Assembly: GCA_002309275.1 (NCBI GenBank)
Contig: DBXL01000202.1
Coordinates: forward strand, 20,016 to 26,322
Direction: 5' to 3'
DNA: 6,307 nt
From: Ruminococcaceae bacterium UBA1213
GTDB taxonomy: Bacteria; Bacillota; Clostridia; Oscillospirales; Acutalibacteraceae
A model generated the notes under the pieces. That model saw only the letters and a list, made by a program, of their open reading frames with translations, did not search any database and had not been told where the DNA came from. The position numbers and the translations under genes were made by a program. Shown here in pieces: positions 1 through 5,785 of this stretch; within the stretch, counting starts at the first letter, position 1, and every line of letters begins with the position of its first letter.

Positions 1-1291
1 TGATACTTGCATTGTAAAGCCAGCTTTCCTGCAAAACCATGCCATAAAGTGAACGCAGGGAATTTCTTTTTATATCATAGATACTTGTACCGTCAATTTT
101 AATGTCACCGCTGTTGACATCATAGAAACGCATTAACAAATTGATAAGAGTCGTTTTTCCACAGCCCGTAGGACCGACTATTGCAACATTCTGACCGGGC
201 TTGACGTGCAGATTGAAGTCTGTGATAAGCGGTTTTTCGGGAACGTAGGAGAAATTAACGCCGTCAATGTCAATTTTGCCTTTACAGTTTTTCATGTCAA
301 CGCTGTTTTCAGTGTCGGGAAGCTGGTTATCTTCATCAAGAAGTGCAAACACCCTTGCTGCACCTGCCAGAGCCGATTGAAGCTGAGGTATAACGCCCGT
401 CACTTCATTGAAAGGCTTTGTATATTGATTGGCATAAGTGATAAACATGGAAATCTGACCGACAGAAAGAGTACCCTGAATGGCACTTATTGAGCCGACT
501 GTACATACAGCGGCAGTAACGATACCGTTTACAAAGCGTGTGCTTGGATTGGCAAGAGAGGAGTAAAACTGTGCTTTTTTACCGCATTCCAACAGGCGTG
601 CATTGATTTCCTCAAAATCCTCCTGAGAGCGTTCCTCATATCCAAAGACTTTTACAACTTTCTGCTGTCCGATATATTCTTCAATGTATGAACTGATTTC
701 TCCTTGAGTTTTGGACTGCTTTTTAAACTGATTTTGAGAGAGCTTTGTAATAAAGCCTGCTACGAACATGGAAAGCGGAGTGATTATCACAACAACGAGT
801 GCAATATAGAAATTAATAAAAAGCATAAAGCCGAGCGTGCATAAAATCATAACAAGCCCCGAAAAAAGCTGAGTAATTCCATGAAGTAAGCCGTCACCGA
901 CAGCGTCAACGTCATTTATCATACGGCTAATCAAATCGCCGTGAGGGTGACCGTCAATGTATTTCAGCGGAACGGTATTGAACTTTCTGAAAATATCTTT
1001 TCTCATATCTCTGACCGTACCATAACTTACGGTATTGATACAAAGCCCCATAAGCCATTGAAAAACGGCACAGGCAAGAACTGTTATACCGACCATTAAC
1101 AAAAGCTGTGCGACTTCATTGAAATCAACGTCATTTTCACCGATGATATTATCTATGGCATAGCCGACAAGAACAGGTGCAGTTAAGTTCAAAACAACGT
1201 AAAGCAGGGCGAATAGCATGGCAAATACAAGGCTTGAGCGATAAGGCTTTGTATATTTGAGAATACGTTTTAAAGTACCTTTGTTTTTCAT
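1..1291 (-). CDS. ABC exporter half-transporter (TMD-NBD), partial, C-terminus missing
   Basis: This is the second subunit of a probable heterodimeric ABC exporter in the cytoplasmic membrane. ATP hydrolysis would drive export of an unknown substrate. I translated 430 uninterrupted codons from the ATG at 1291-1289 to the left edge. Residues 1-320 form the transmembrane domain, with hydrophobic segments near 20-46, 60-84, 138-180 and 252-290. The ATPase domain follows: A-loop Tyr349 in NFSYVPEKP, Walker A GPTGCGKTT at 373-381, and Q-loop Gln421 in VLQES. The window ends before the ABC signature, Walker B and switch histidine, so about 150 residues are missing. The start codon overlaps the stop of the preceding ABC gene (ATGA). 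An AGAGGAGG ribosome binding site at about 1302-1309, 10 nt upstream, supports this start and implies translational coupling. In heterodimeric exporters this partner normally supplies the intact Walker B Glu and switch His. That is a prediction here, not an observation. Confidence 0.93.
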   Translation of the reverse strand, partial: MKNKGTLKRILKYTKPYRSSLVFAMLFALLYVVLNLTAPVLVGYAIDNIIGENDVDFNEVAQLLLMVGITVLACAVFQWLMGLCINTVSYGTVRDMRKDIFRKFNTVPLKYIDGHPHGDLISRMINDVDAVGDGLLHGITQLFSGLVMILCTLGFMLFINFYIALVVVIITPLSMFVAGFITKLSQNQFKKQSKTQGEISSYIEEYIGQQKVVKVFGYEERSQEDFEEINARLLECGKKAQFYSSLANPSTRFVNGIVTAAVCTVGSISAIQGTLSVGQISMFITYANQYTKPFNEVTGVIPQLQSALAGAARVFALLDEDNQLPDTENSVDMKNCKGKIDIDGVNFSYVPEKPLITDFNLHVKPGQNVAIVGPTGCGKTTLINLLMRFYDVNSGDIKIDGTSIYDIKRNSLRSLYGMVLQESWLYNASI

Positions 1292-3021
1292 TTGTTCAGA
1301 ACCTCCTCTGCTTTGAGCTGTGACAGACAAATTTCTTTATATACACTGCATGAATTGAATAAATCATTGTGTTTTCCGATTCCGACAAGCTCGCCTTTGT
1401 CGAGGACAATAATTTTATCCGCATATCGAACAGTGCCGACTCTTTGAGATACCATGATAACAGTCATATTTTTTGTTTCTTCTTTAAGGGATTTTCTCAA
1501 AGCGGCATCTGTTGCGAAGTCCAAAGCACTTGCACTATCATCAAGAATCAAAATTTCAGGCTGTGCGACTAATGCCCTTGCAATCGTCAGTCTTTGCTTC
1601 TGACCGCCGGACAAATTTTTACCACCTGCTGTGACAGGTCTGTCAAGTCCCTCCGGATTGGCATAGACAAATTCATAAGCCTGTGCAATTTTAAGGGCTT
1701 TATCTATATCATTTTTATCTGCATTTTTATTTCCCCAGAGCATATTGGATTTTATCGTACCTGCAAAAAGCATGGCACTCTGTGGAACGATTCCCATAGT
1801 ATGCCGTAACTGTTTAAAGGAGTAGTCCTTGACATTCACGCCGTCAACAAATACATTTCCCTCTGAAGTATCATAAAATCTCGGCACTAAATTGACAAGC
1901 GTAGATTTGCCCGAACCCGTACCGCCTATGATACCGACAGTTTCGCCTTTTTGCAGAGTGAAAGAGATATTTTTGAGTGCATAGGCATTGTCCGCATAGC
2001 CGAAGGAAACTTTCTCAAATTCAACGGCAGGGGCTTTTTCATCTGTTTTTATTTCATCAGAGGTTTTTTCCTGTACGCTCGGCACTGTATCAAAAACTTC
2101 ATTCACTCTTGCAGCAGAGGCGGAAGCTTTTGTAAATATGACAACTAAATTTGAAACAACTATCATAGTGAGGAGTATTTGCGTCATATAGTTTACAAGT
2201 GCAATAATTTGTCCCTGCAAAAGATGCCCGTCAAAAACGAACCTTGCCCCAAACCAGACGATTGCAATAATAGCCCCCTGTGCGATAACGTAAGTAAGGG
2301 GATTCAATAAAGCGGAAATTCTTCCGACAGCAACGGCGGTTTCTTCCAATTCATTATTTTGCTGTTCAAGACGGGCTTGTTCGGTATCTTGTTTAGAGAA
2401 TGCACGGATAACCCTGTTGCCCGACAGATTTTCCCTTGAGATAAGCGAAACGGTATCAAGCTTTTTTTGAATTTTCTTAAAGAACGGTACAGACTTGTAC
2501 ATGATTAAAAACAGCACCAATGCAATTAAAGGAGAGGCGGACAGAAATATCAGTGACATTTTCGCATCAATGCAGATAGACATGATAATTGCCCCGATAA
2601 CGAGAAAAGGGGCTCTTATAACGAGCCTGATAAGCATAGCAACCGCTAATTGCAGTTGATTTATGTCATTGGTCATTCTTGTGATAAGAGAGGGAGTGCC
2701 GATTTTGTCAAGTTCCGCATGAGAAAAAGTGTTGATATGCTTAAACATGGCATTTCTGACTTCTGTGCCGAAGCCCTGAGAGGCAATGGAAGCGGATTTT
2801 TGGCAGACGAGTGCAAATCCCAGTCCCAAAGCTCCCAGCAAAATCATAAAACCGCCCTGTCTGAGAACATAGCCGACATCATTGTTTTTAACGCCCGTGT
2901 CGATAATATCGGCAGTTATCAGCGGAATAAACAATTCAAAAATTGCCTCGATAAGCTTGCAGAGAGGACCTATTGTTAATTGCAGTTTGTAATGTTTCAA
3001 AAATCTCCTTAACCTGAACAT
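1288..3021 (-). CDS. ABC exporter half-transporter (TMD-NBD), degenerate-site subunit
   Basis: This is a complete fused membrane-plus-ATPase half-transporter of 577 residues, normal for the family. Six hydrophobic segments occupy roughly residues 15-40, 58-75, 125-150, 155-176, 235-264 and 270-296. The ATPase domain shows A-loop Tyr342, Walker A GGTGSGKST at 366-374, Q-loop Gln414, signature LSGGQ at 470-474, Walker B ILILD at 490-494 and D-loop SALD at 498-501. The catalytic Glu after Walker B is Asp495 (ILILDDS), and the switch His is Gln526 (SQR, not SHR). From the family, this double change marks the subunit carrying the non-hydrolysing site of heterodimeric exporters such as TM287/288 or LmrCD. 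The start at 3021 is chosen because AAAGGA (3034-3029) lies 7 nt before it. The alternative ATG at 3027, adding Met-Val, is only 1 nt from that site. The next gene overlaps by 4 bp and is the likely partner. Substrate unknown. Confidence 0.93.
   Translation of the reverse strand: MFRLRRFLKHYKLQLTIGPLCKLIEAIFELFIPLITADIIDTGVKNNDVGYVLRQGGFMILLGALGLGFALVCQKSASIASQGFGTEVRNAMFKHINTFSHAELDKIGTPSLITRMTNDINQLQLAVAMLIRLVIRAPFLVIGAIIMSICIDAKMSLIFLSASPLIALVLFLIMYKSVPFFKKIQKKLDTVSLISRENLSGNRVIRAFSKQDTEQARLEQQNNELEETAVAVGRISALLNPLTYVIAQGAIIAIVWFGARFVFDGHLLQGQIIALVNYMTQILLTMIVVSNLVVIFTKASASAARVNEVFDTVPSVQEKTSDEIKTDEKAPAVEFEKVSFGYADNAYALKNISFTLQKGETVGIIGGTGSGKSTLVNLVPRFYDTSEGNVFVDGVNVKDYSFKQLRHTMGIVPQSAMLFAGTIKSNMLWGNKNADKNDIDKALKIAQAYEFVYANPEGLDRPVTAGGKNLSGGQKQRLTIARALVAQPEILILDDSASALDFATDAALRKSLKEETKNMTVIMVSQRVGTVRYADKIIVLDKGELVGIGKHNDLFNSCSVYKEICLSQLKAEEVLNK
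1302..1309 (-). promoter_or_regulatory. Ribosome binding site for the downstream ABC subunit
   Basis: The minus strand reads AGAGGAGG inside the last codons of the upstream ABC gene, 10 nt before the ATG at 1291. It is a strong Shine-Dalgarno match. With the ATGA stop/start overlap, it fixes the start and suggests coupled translation of the two subunits. Confidence 0.75.
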
Positions 3022-3028
3022 AACCATT

Positions 3029-3034
3029 TCCTTT
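3029..3034 (-). promoter_or_regulatory. Ribosome binding site deciding the ABC gene start
   Basis: The minus strand reads AAAGGA, 7 nt from the ATG at 3021 and only 1 nt from the in-frame ATG at 3027. The spacing favours the inner ATG, so the protein probably begins MFRLRRF rather than MVMFRLRRF. Confidence 0.65.
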
Positions 3035-3058
3035 CAAAAAAAATCATTTGTATATATT
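3032..3058 (+). promoter_or_regulatory. Weak candidate promoter for the SpoVB-like gene
   Basis: The plus strand has a TATATATT run at 3051-3058, just upstream of the AAGGAG site, that could serve as a -10 element. The only -35 candidates are poor (for example TTTCAA at 3032-3037, with spacing of 15-17 nt depending on the -10 register). Initiation would fall near 3063-3066, giving a very short leader. A promoter further upstream, inside the divergent ABC gene, is also possible. Confidence 0.3.
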
Positions 3059-3064
3059 TTACAA
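3048..3064. repeat. Imperfect palindrome, possible operator
   Basis: TTGTATATATTTTACAA is a 17-bp dyad with perfect 5-bp arms (TTGTA and TACAA) around a 7-bp A/T centre. It covers the -10 box of the leftward promoter and the candidate -10 of the rightward one. That is where a repressor dimer could act on both transcripts. No regulator gene lies in the window, and short dyads arise by chance in A/T-rich DNA, so the operator role is inference. Confidence 0.3.
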
Positions 3065-3084
3065 CAAAAAAGGAGTGTTTGCAA
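3056..3084 (-). promoter_or_regulatory. Sigma-A-like promoter for the ABC exporter pair
   Basis: On the minus strand, TTGCAA (3084-3079) is followed after exactly 17 nt by TAAAAT (3061-3056). These match 4 of 6 bases of the -35 consensus and 5 of 6 of the -10 consensus. Initiation would fall near 3049, giving a leader of about 28 nt with the AAAGGA site in it. The -35 box lies across the start region of the divergent flippase gene. Confidence 0.6.
3071..3075 (+). promoter_or_regulatory. Strong ribosome binding site pointing at an ATA triplet
   Basis: AGGAG, preceded by an A run (AAAAAAGGAG, 3066-3075), is the only good Shine-Dalgarno site before the flippase gene. Eight nucleotides later, in frame, comes ATA (3084-3086). 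The in-frame TTG at 3048 lies upstream of this site and has no site of its own. The in-frame GTG at 3075 overlaps it. Confidence 0.6.
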
Positions 3085-4577
3085 TACAAAAGCGTTTATT
3101 TCTCAAAAACGGAATGATAATGGCGGTGTCTGCACTGATTATCAGAAGTATGAATATGTTTTTCCGAGTATTCATGGCGGACACGATAGGGGCAGAGGGA
3201 ATAGGGCTTTATCAGCTTATTATCAGTGTATATATATTTTTTGCAGCGGTATCGACTTCAGGCATATCCCTGACGGCGACAAGACTGTATTCTGATTTCT
3301 CGGCAAAGGGAGATTATGCAAAGGCAAAGTATGCTGTTCGGAAGTGTATTTTGATTTCACTCATATCGGGAGCATTTTTGGGAGCAGTCATGTATGTTTC
3401 GGCAGACGTGGCAGGAACATATTTTCTGCATGACGTAAGAACAGTGCCTGCATTGAAACTGCTTGCACCGAGTTTACCGTTTATGGCGGTATCGGCGTGC
3501 ATAAGGGGCTATTTCACGGCAAGACGGCAGACAATACAAACATCTGTGGAACAGCTTTTGGAACAGGTCATAGAAATGGGTGTATTTGCCCTTGCATTTT
3601 TATTTTTAAAGCCTGATACACTTGAAAAAGCGTGCTGTACAGCGGTATTGGGTACAACTCTGGCAGAAGTGATTTCTTTTGTGTATTCTTTGATATGCTA
3701 TGCAGTTGACATAAAGAAATTAAACTGCAAAAGTGAAAAAACAGACGGACTTGCAAAAAAAATAATGCCTGTTGCAGTGCCTGTAATGGCAAATTCATGT
3801 TTGCGGAGCGGACTGAGTGCCGTTGAGAATGTGCTTATTCCGCTGGGACTGAAAAAGAATGGTTCTGACAGTTCAAAAGCCCTCGCACAATACGGCATAA
3901 TCGGTGGAATGACAATGCCCGTACTGACATTTCCGACAGTGTTTATATTGCCATTTTGTTCTCTGATAGTGACGGAAATGTCGGAAGCCCTTGCAAAAAG
4001 GCATATAAAAAGTATCAGGCATATCACAGAACGAATGTTTTGTTTTGCCCTGTATTACTGTTTGCCTGTGATGGTGATATTGCTATTTTTTTCAAAAGAC
4101 ATAGGAAATGCACTTTATCACAATGAACTTGCAGGGCAGTTTATAGGGATACTTGCCCCGATAGTACCTTTCATGTATCTTGACGCAGTAGCAGACGGCA
4201 TATTGAAAGGACTGAACGAGCAGACAAGCTATTTAATATTCAATCTGATAGACGCAGTGATAAGAGTGATACTGACATATTTGCTATTGCCAAAATTCGG
4301 CATAATGGGGATAGTGGCAGTAATTATCATAAGTGAATTGCTGAATACGGTGATGAGTATAGCAAGGCTCATAAAAGTGACGGATATAAAAATAATGGTG
4401 TTTGAGTGGATACTATTTCCGCTGATGTGCATAATAACGCCGTGTCTGCTGGTGAAATTTCTCTCACTCCATTTCATTTTAAAAATATTGATTTGCATGG
4501 GATTTTATTTGATATGTGTGTATTTATTCGGCAAAACAAAACAGCGGTCAGCCTTAAAAAGCCGACTGCTGTTGTAA
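3084..4577 (+). CDS. SpoVB/MurJ-like oligosaccharide flippase (MOP superfamily)
   Basis: This is a polytopic membrane protein, hydrophobic along its whole length, about 497 residues from the start chosen here. B. subtilis SpoVB is of similar size. Family landmarks are RVFMADTIGAEGIGLYQL at 28-45, RGYFTARRQT near 141-150, AVENVLIP at 246-253, EMSEA at 298-302, ADGILKGLNEQ near 370-380 and LPKFGIMG at 402-409. Relatives flip lipid-linked sugar precursors across the cytoplasmic membrane. SpoVB itself acts in spore cortex synthesis, and MurJ-type members move lipid II. Which role applies here cannot be told from sequence alone. The start is uncertain. The AGGAG site sets ATA at 3084 at ideal spacing, and this gives the family-like N-terminus QKRLFLKNG. 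Other in-frame choices are TTG 3048, GTG 3075 and ATG 3114; the last would trim the N-terminus before the first membrane segment. The gene stands alone, divergent from the ABC pair and convergent with ilvE. Confidence 0.88.
   Translation: MQKRLFLKNGMIMAVSALIIRSMNMFFRVFMADTIGAEGIGLYQLIISVYIFFAAVSTSGISLTATRLYSDFSAKGDYAKAKYAVRKCILISLISGAFLGAVMYVSADVAGTYFLHDVRTVPALKLLAPSLPFMAVSACIRGYFTARRQTIQTSVEQLLEQVIEMGVFALAFLFLKPDTLEKACCTAVLGTTLAEVISFVYSLICYAVDIKKLNCKSEKTDGLAKKIMPVAVPVMANSCLRSGLSAVENVLIPLGLKKNGSDSSKALAQYGIIGGMTMPVLTFPTVFILPFCSLIVTEMSEALAKRHIKSIRHITERMFCFALYYCLPVMVILLFFSKDIGNALYHNELAGQFIGILAPIVPFMYLDAVADGILKGLNEQTSYLIFNLIDAVIRVILTYLLLPKFGIMGIVAVIIISELLNTVMSIARLIKVTDIKIMVFEWILFPLMCIITPCLLVKFLSLHFILKILICMGFYLICVYLFGKTKQRSALKSRLLL
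4541..4572 (-). terminator. Intrinsic terminator of ilvE, embedded in the 3' end of the flippase gene
   Basis: The arms ACAGCGGTCAGC (4541-4552) and GCCGACTGCTGT (4561-4572) pair over 12 positions around an 8-nt loop. Read leftward there are one G-U pair and one A-C mismatch, and the stem runs into TTTGTTTTG, a U-rich tail. Read rightward the stem is equally stable but is followed only by TGTAATTATG, a poor tail. I therefore assign it mainly to ilvE. It may also act weakly on the flippase transcript, whose stop codon is at 4575-4577. Confidence 0.6.
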
Positions 4578-4579
4578 TT

Positions 4580-4592
4580 ATGCATTATGCAT
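4580..4592. repeat. Tandem ATGCAT-containing repeat in the convergent gap
   Basis: The 16-bp gap between the convergent stop codons contains TATGCAT written twice with overlap, so two copies of the self-complementary hexamer ATGCAT sit side by side. No function is evident. Confidence 0.3.
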
Positions 4593-4593
4593 T

Positions 4594-5619
4594 TTATTTG
4601 ATTTCTCTTATCCAGCCTTCGGGAGCGTCAATTCTGCCCATCTGAATGCCTGTGAGAGTGTCATAGAGTTTCTGAGTAACTTCGCCCATTTTCTCCATAC
4701 CGCTGGGGAAGCAGATTTCTTTGCCGTGGTCGTAGATTTTGCCGACAGGTGAAATAACTGCTGCTGTACCGCAAAGACCGCATTCTGCAAAGTCTTTTAC
4801 TTCGTCAAAGTAAACTTCTCTTTCCTCAACTTCAAGACCGAGATAGTCTTTAGCGACAACCATAAGAGAACGTCTTGTAATGGAGGGGAGAATGCTATTG
4901 GATTTAGGAGTAACAACCTTATTGTCTTTTGTGACAAAGAGGAAGTTAGCACCGCCTGTTTCTTCAACTTTCGTTCTCGTGCCTGCATCAAGGTACATAT
5001 TTTCGTCAAAGCCCTCTTTATGAGCGGTAACGATAGCATGGAGGCTCATAGCATAGTTCAAACCTGCTTTAATATAGCCTGTACCGTGAGGAGCAGCTCT
5101 GTCAAAGTCGCTTACTTTGATAGTGATAGGCTTAGCACCGCCCTTGAAGTAAGGACCGACGGGAGTTGCAAAAATTCTGAATTGGAATTCATCGGCAGGC
5201 TTTACACCGATAACGGGGTTAATGCCGAACATGAAAGGTCTGAGATAGAGAGTTGCACCCGTGCCGTAGGGGGGAACAAATGCTTTATTGGCACTTACAA
5301 CCTTTTCAACAGCCTCAATGAATTTATCTTCGGGATAAACAGGCATTTCCATTCTTTGTGCAGATGTAGCCATTCTTTCTGCATTGAGGTCGGGGCGGAA
5401 TACAACGGTTCTGCCGTCTTCCGTAGTGTAGGCTTTCAGACCTTCAAAAACAGACTGTGAATACTGGAGAACGCACGCACATTCACTCATTGTAATCATA
5501 TCGTCATCAATGAGAGCACCCTCGTCCCAAGCACCGTCTTTGAAAGTGGAAACAAATCTTTTGTCAGTTTTGATATAGCCGAAGCCAAGGCTTGACCAGT
5601 CAATATTTTTCTTATCCAT
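4594..5619 (-). CDS. ilvE: Branched-chain amino acid aminotransferase (class IV, PLP)
   Basis: This cytoplasmic PLP enzyme transfers amino groups between glutamate and the keto acids of leucine, isoleucine and valine, the last step of their synthesis and the first of their breakdown. The protein has 341 residues, usual for the BCAT2/eukaryote-like branch. Landmarks are LQYSQSVFEGLKAY at 51-64, the YLRP segment at 125-128, PVGPYFKGG at 153-161, and HGTGYIKAGLNYA at 178-190 with Lys184 as the Schiff-base lysine. Glu220 in EETGGANFLF contacts the pyridine nitrogen, and GTAAVISPVG at 284-293 is the substrate-carboxylate loop. A CGLC pair (Cys280, Cys283) sits just before that loop. The start at 5619 has a ribosome binding site (AAAGGAAG, 5636-5629) 9 nt upstream. 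An in-frame ATG at 5658 falls inside the promoter and is rejected. The gene has its own promoter and terminator and is probably monocistronic. Confidence 0.95.
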   Translation of the reverse strand: MDKKNIDWSSLGFGYIKTDKRFVSTFKDGAWDEGALIDDDMITMSECACVLQYSQSVFEGLKAYTTEDGRTVVFRPDLNAERMATSAQRMEMPVYPEDKFIEAVEKVVSANKAFVPPYGTGATLYLRPFMFGINPVIGVKPADEFQFRIFATPVGPYFKGGAKPITIKVSDFDRAAPHGTGYIKAGLNYAMSLHAIVTAHKEGFDENMYLDAGTRTKVEETGGANFLFVTKDNKVVTPKSNSILPSITRRSLMVVAKDYLGLEVEEREVYFDEVKDFAECGLCGTAAVISPVGKIYDHGKEICFPSGMEKMGEVTQKLYDTLTGIQMGRIDAPEGWIREIK

Positions 5620-5628
5620 GAATAAGGA

Positions 5629-5636
5629 CTTCCTTT
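5629..5636 (-). promoter_or_regulatory. Ribosome binding site of ilvE
   Basis: The minus strand reads AAAGGAAG, 9 nt before the ATG at 5619. The sequence AAGGAAGTCCTT could fold into a weak 4-bp stem that hides part of the site, though a 4-bp stem is unlikely to matter much. The site supports the 5619 start over the upstream in-frame ATG. Confidence 0.65.
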
Positions 5637-5658
5637 CAAAAAATGAATTATAACACAT

Positions 5659-5687
5659 ATAATAGCACTAATTTTGTAAAGTGTCAA
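5659..5687 (-). promoter_or_regulatory. Near-consensus extended -10 promoter of ilvE
   Basis: On the minus strand, a perfect TTGACA -35 box (5687-5682) is followed after 17 nt by TATTAT (5664-5659). TGC directly precedes the -10 box, making an extended -10 element. Initiation would fall near 5652, giving a leader of about 33 nt. That is too short for a T-box or attenuator, so strong, mostly constitutive expression is expected unless a repressor site overlaps. Confidence 0.8.
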
Positions 5688-5720
5688 CTGAAAATGCAAT
5701 TTTTGATTTGAAATTATGCA

Positions 5721-5751
5721 AAAAAGTAACGGCAGATTTCTCTGCCGTCAC
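5721..5751 (-). terminator. Intrinsic terminator of glyS
   Basis: Read on the minus strand, ACGGCAGA and TCTGCCGT form a perfect 8-bp stem (5748-5741 with 5736-5729) closed by a GAAA tetraloop. Beyond one mismatch the stem gains two further pairs (5751-5750 with 5727-5726). A run of five T residues follows directly (5725-5721). It lies 35 nt past the glyS stop and upstream of the ilvE promoter, so it separates the two transcription units. Confidence 0.88.
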
Positions 5752-5785
5752 AAAAAGAAAGGTTGTCATCATGAAAACCGTGTAA

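Larger units (their letters stand above)
5620..5785. other. Intergenic region between glyS and ilvE
   Basis: From right to left on the minus strand, this 166-bp spacer holds a short 3' tail after the glyS stop, the GAAA-loop terminator, the ilvE promoter and the ilvE ribosome binding site. The only plus-strand ATG reading frame at 5771 is four codons long. I see no small RNA, riboswitch or T-box elements here. Confidence 0.7.

Noticed and set aside
206..493. Plus-strand open frame of 95 codons near the left edge
   Set aside because: It is antisense to the truncated ABC subunit, whose minus-strand frame is continuous through this region and contains Walker A nearby.
2650..2979. Plus-strand open frame of 109 codons opposite the ABC subunit
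   Set aside because: It is antisense to a conserved transmembrane domain, and its translation shows no recognisable motif. It is best explained as a chance reading frame.
4406..4645. Plus-strand frame of 79 codons spanning the convergent gap
   Set aside because: It overlaps the flippase gene in another frame and runs antisense into ilvE. Its translation is not similar to anything I recognise.
5020..5460. Plus-strand open frame of 146 codons opposite ilvE
   Set aside because: It lies wholly antisense to a clearly recognised enzyme, has no visible ribosome binding site that I could support, and its translation resembles no family I know.
5620..5658. Upstream ATG at 5658 giving a 13-residue longer aminotransferase (MCYNSFF...)
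   Set aside because: This ATG lies at the end of the promoter, upstream of the expected transcription start, and has no ribosome binding site. The ATG at 5619 has a good site and gives a family-like N-terminus.
5752..5785. Possible T-box or riboswitch leader between glyS and ilvE
   Set aside because: The only strong structure is a short GAAA-loop hairpin with a T run, upstream of the ilvE promoter. The predicted ilvE leader is about 33 nt, too short for these elements.
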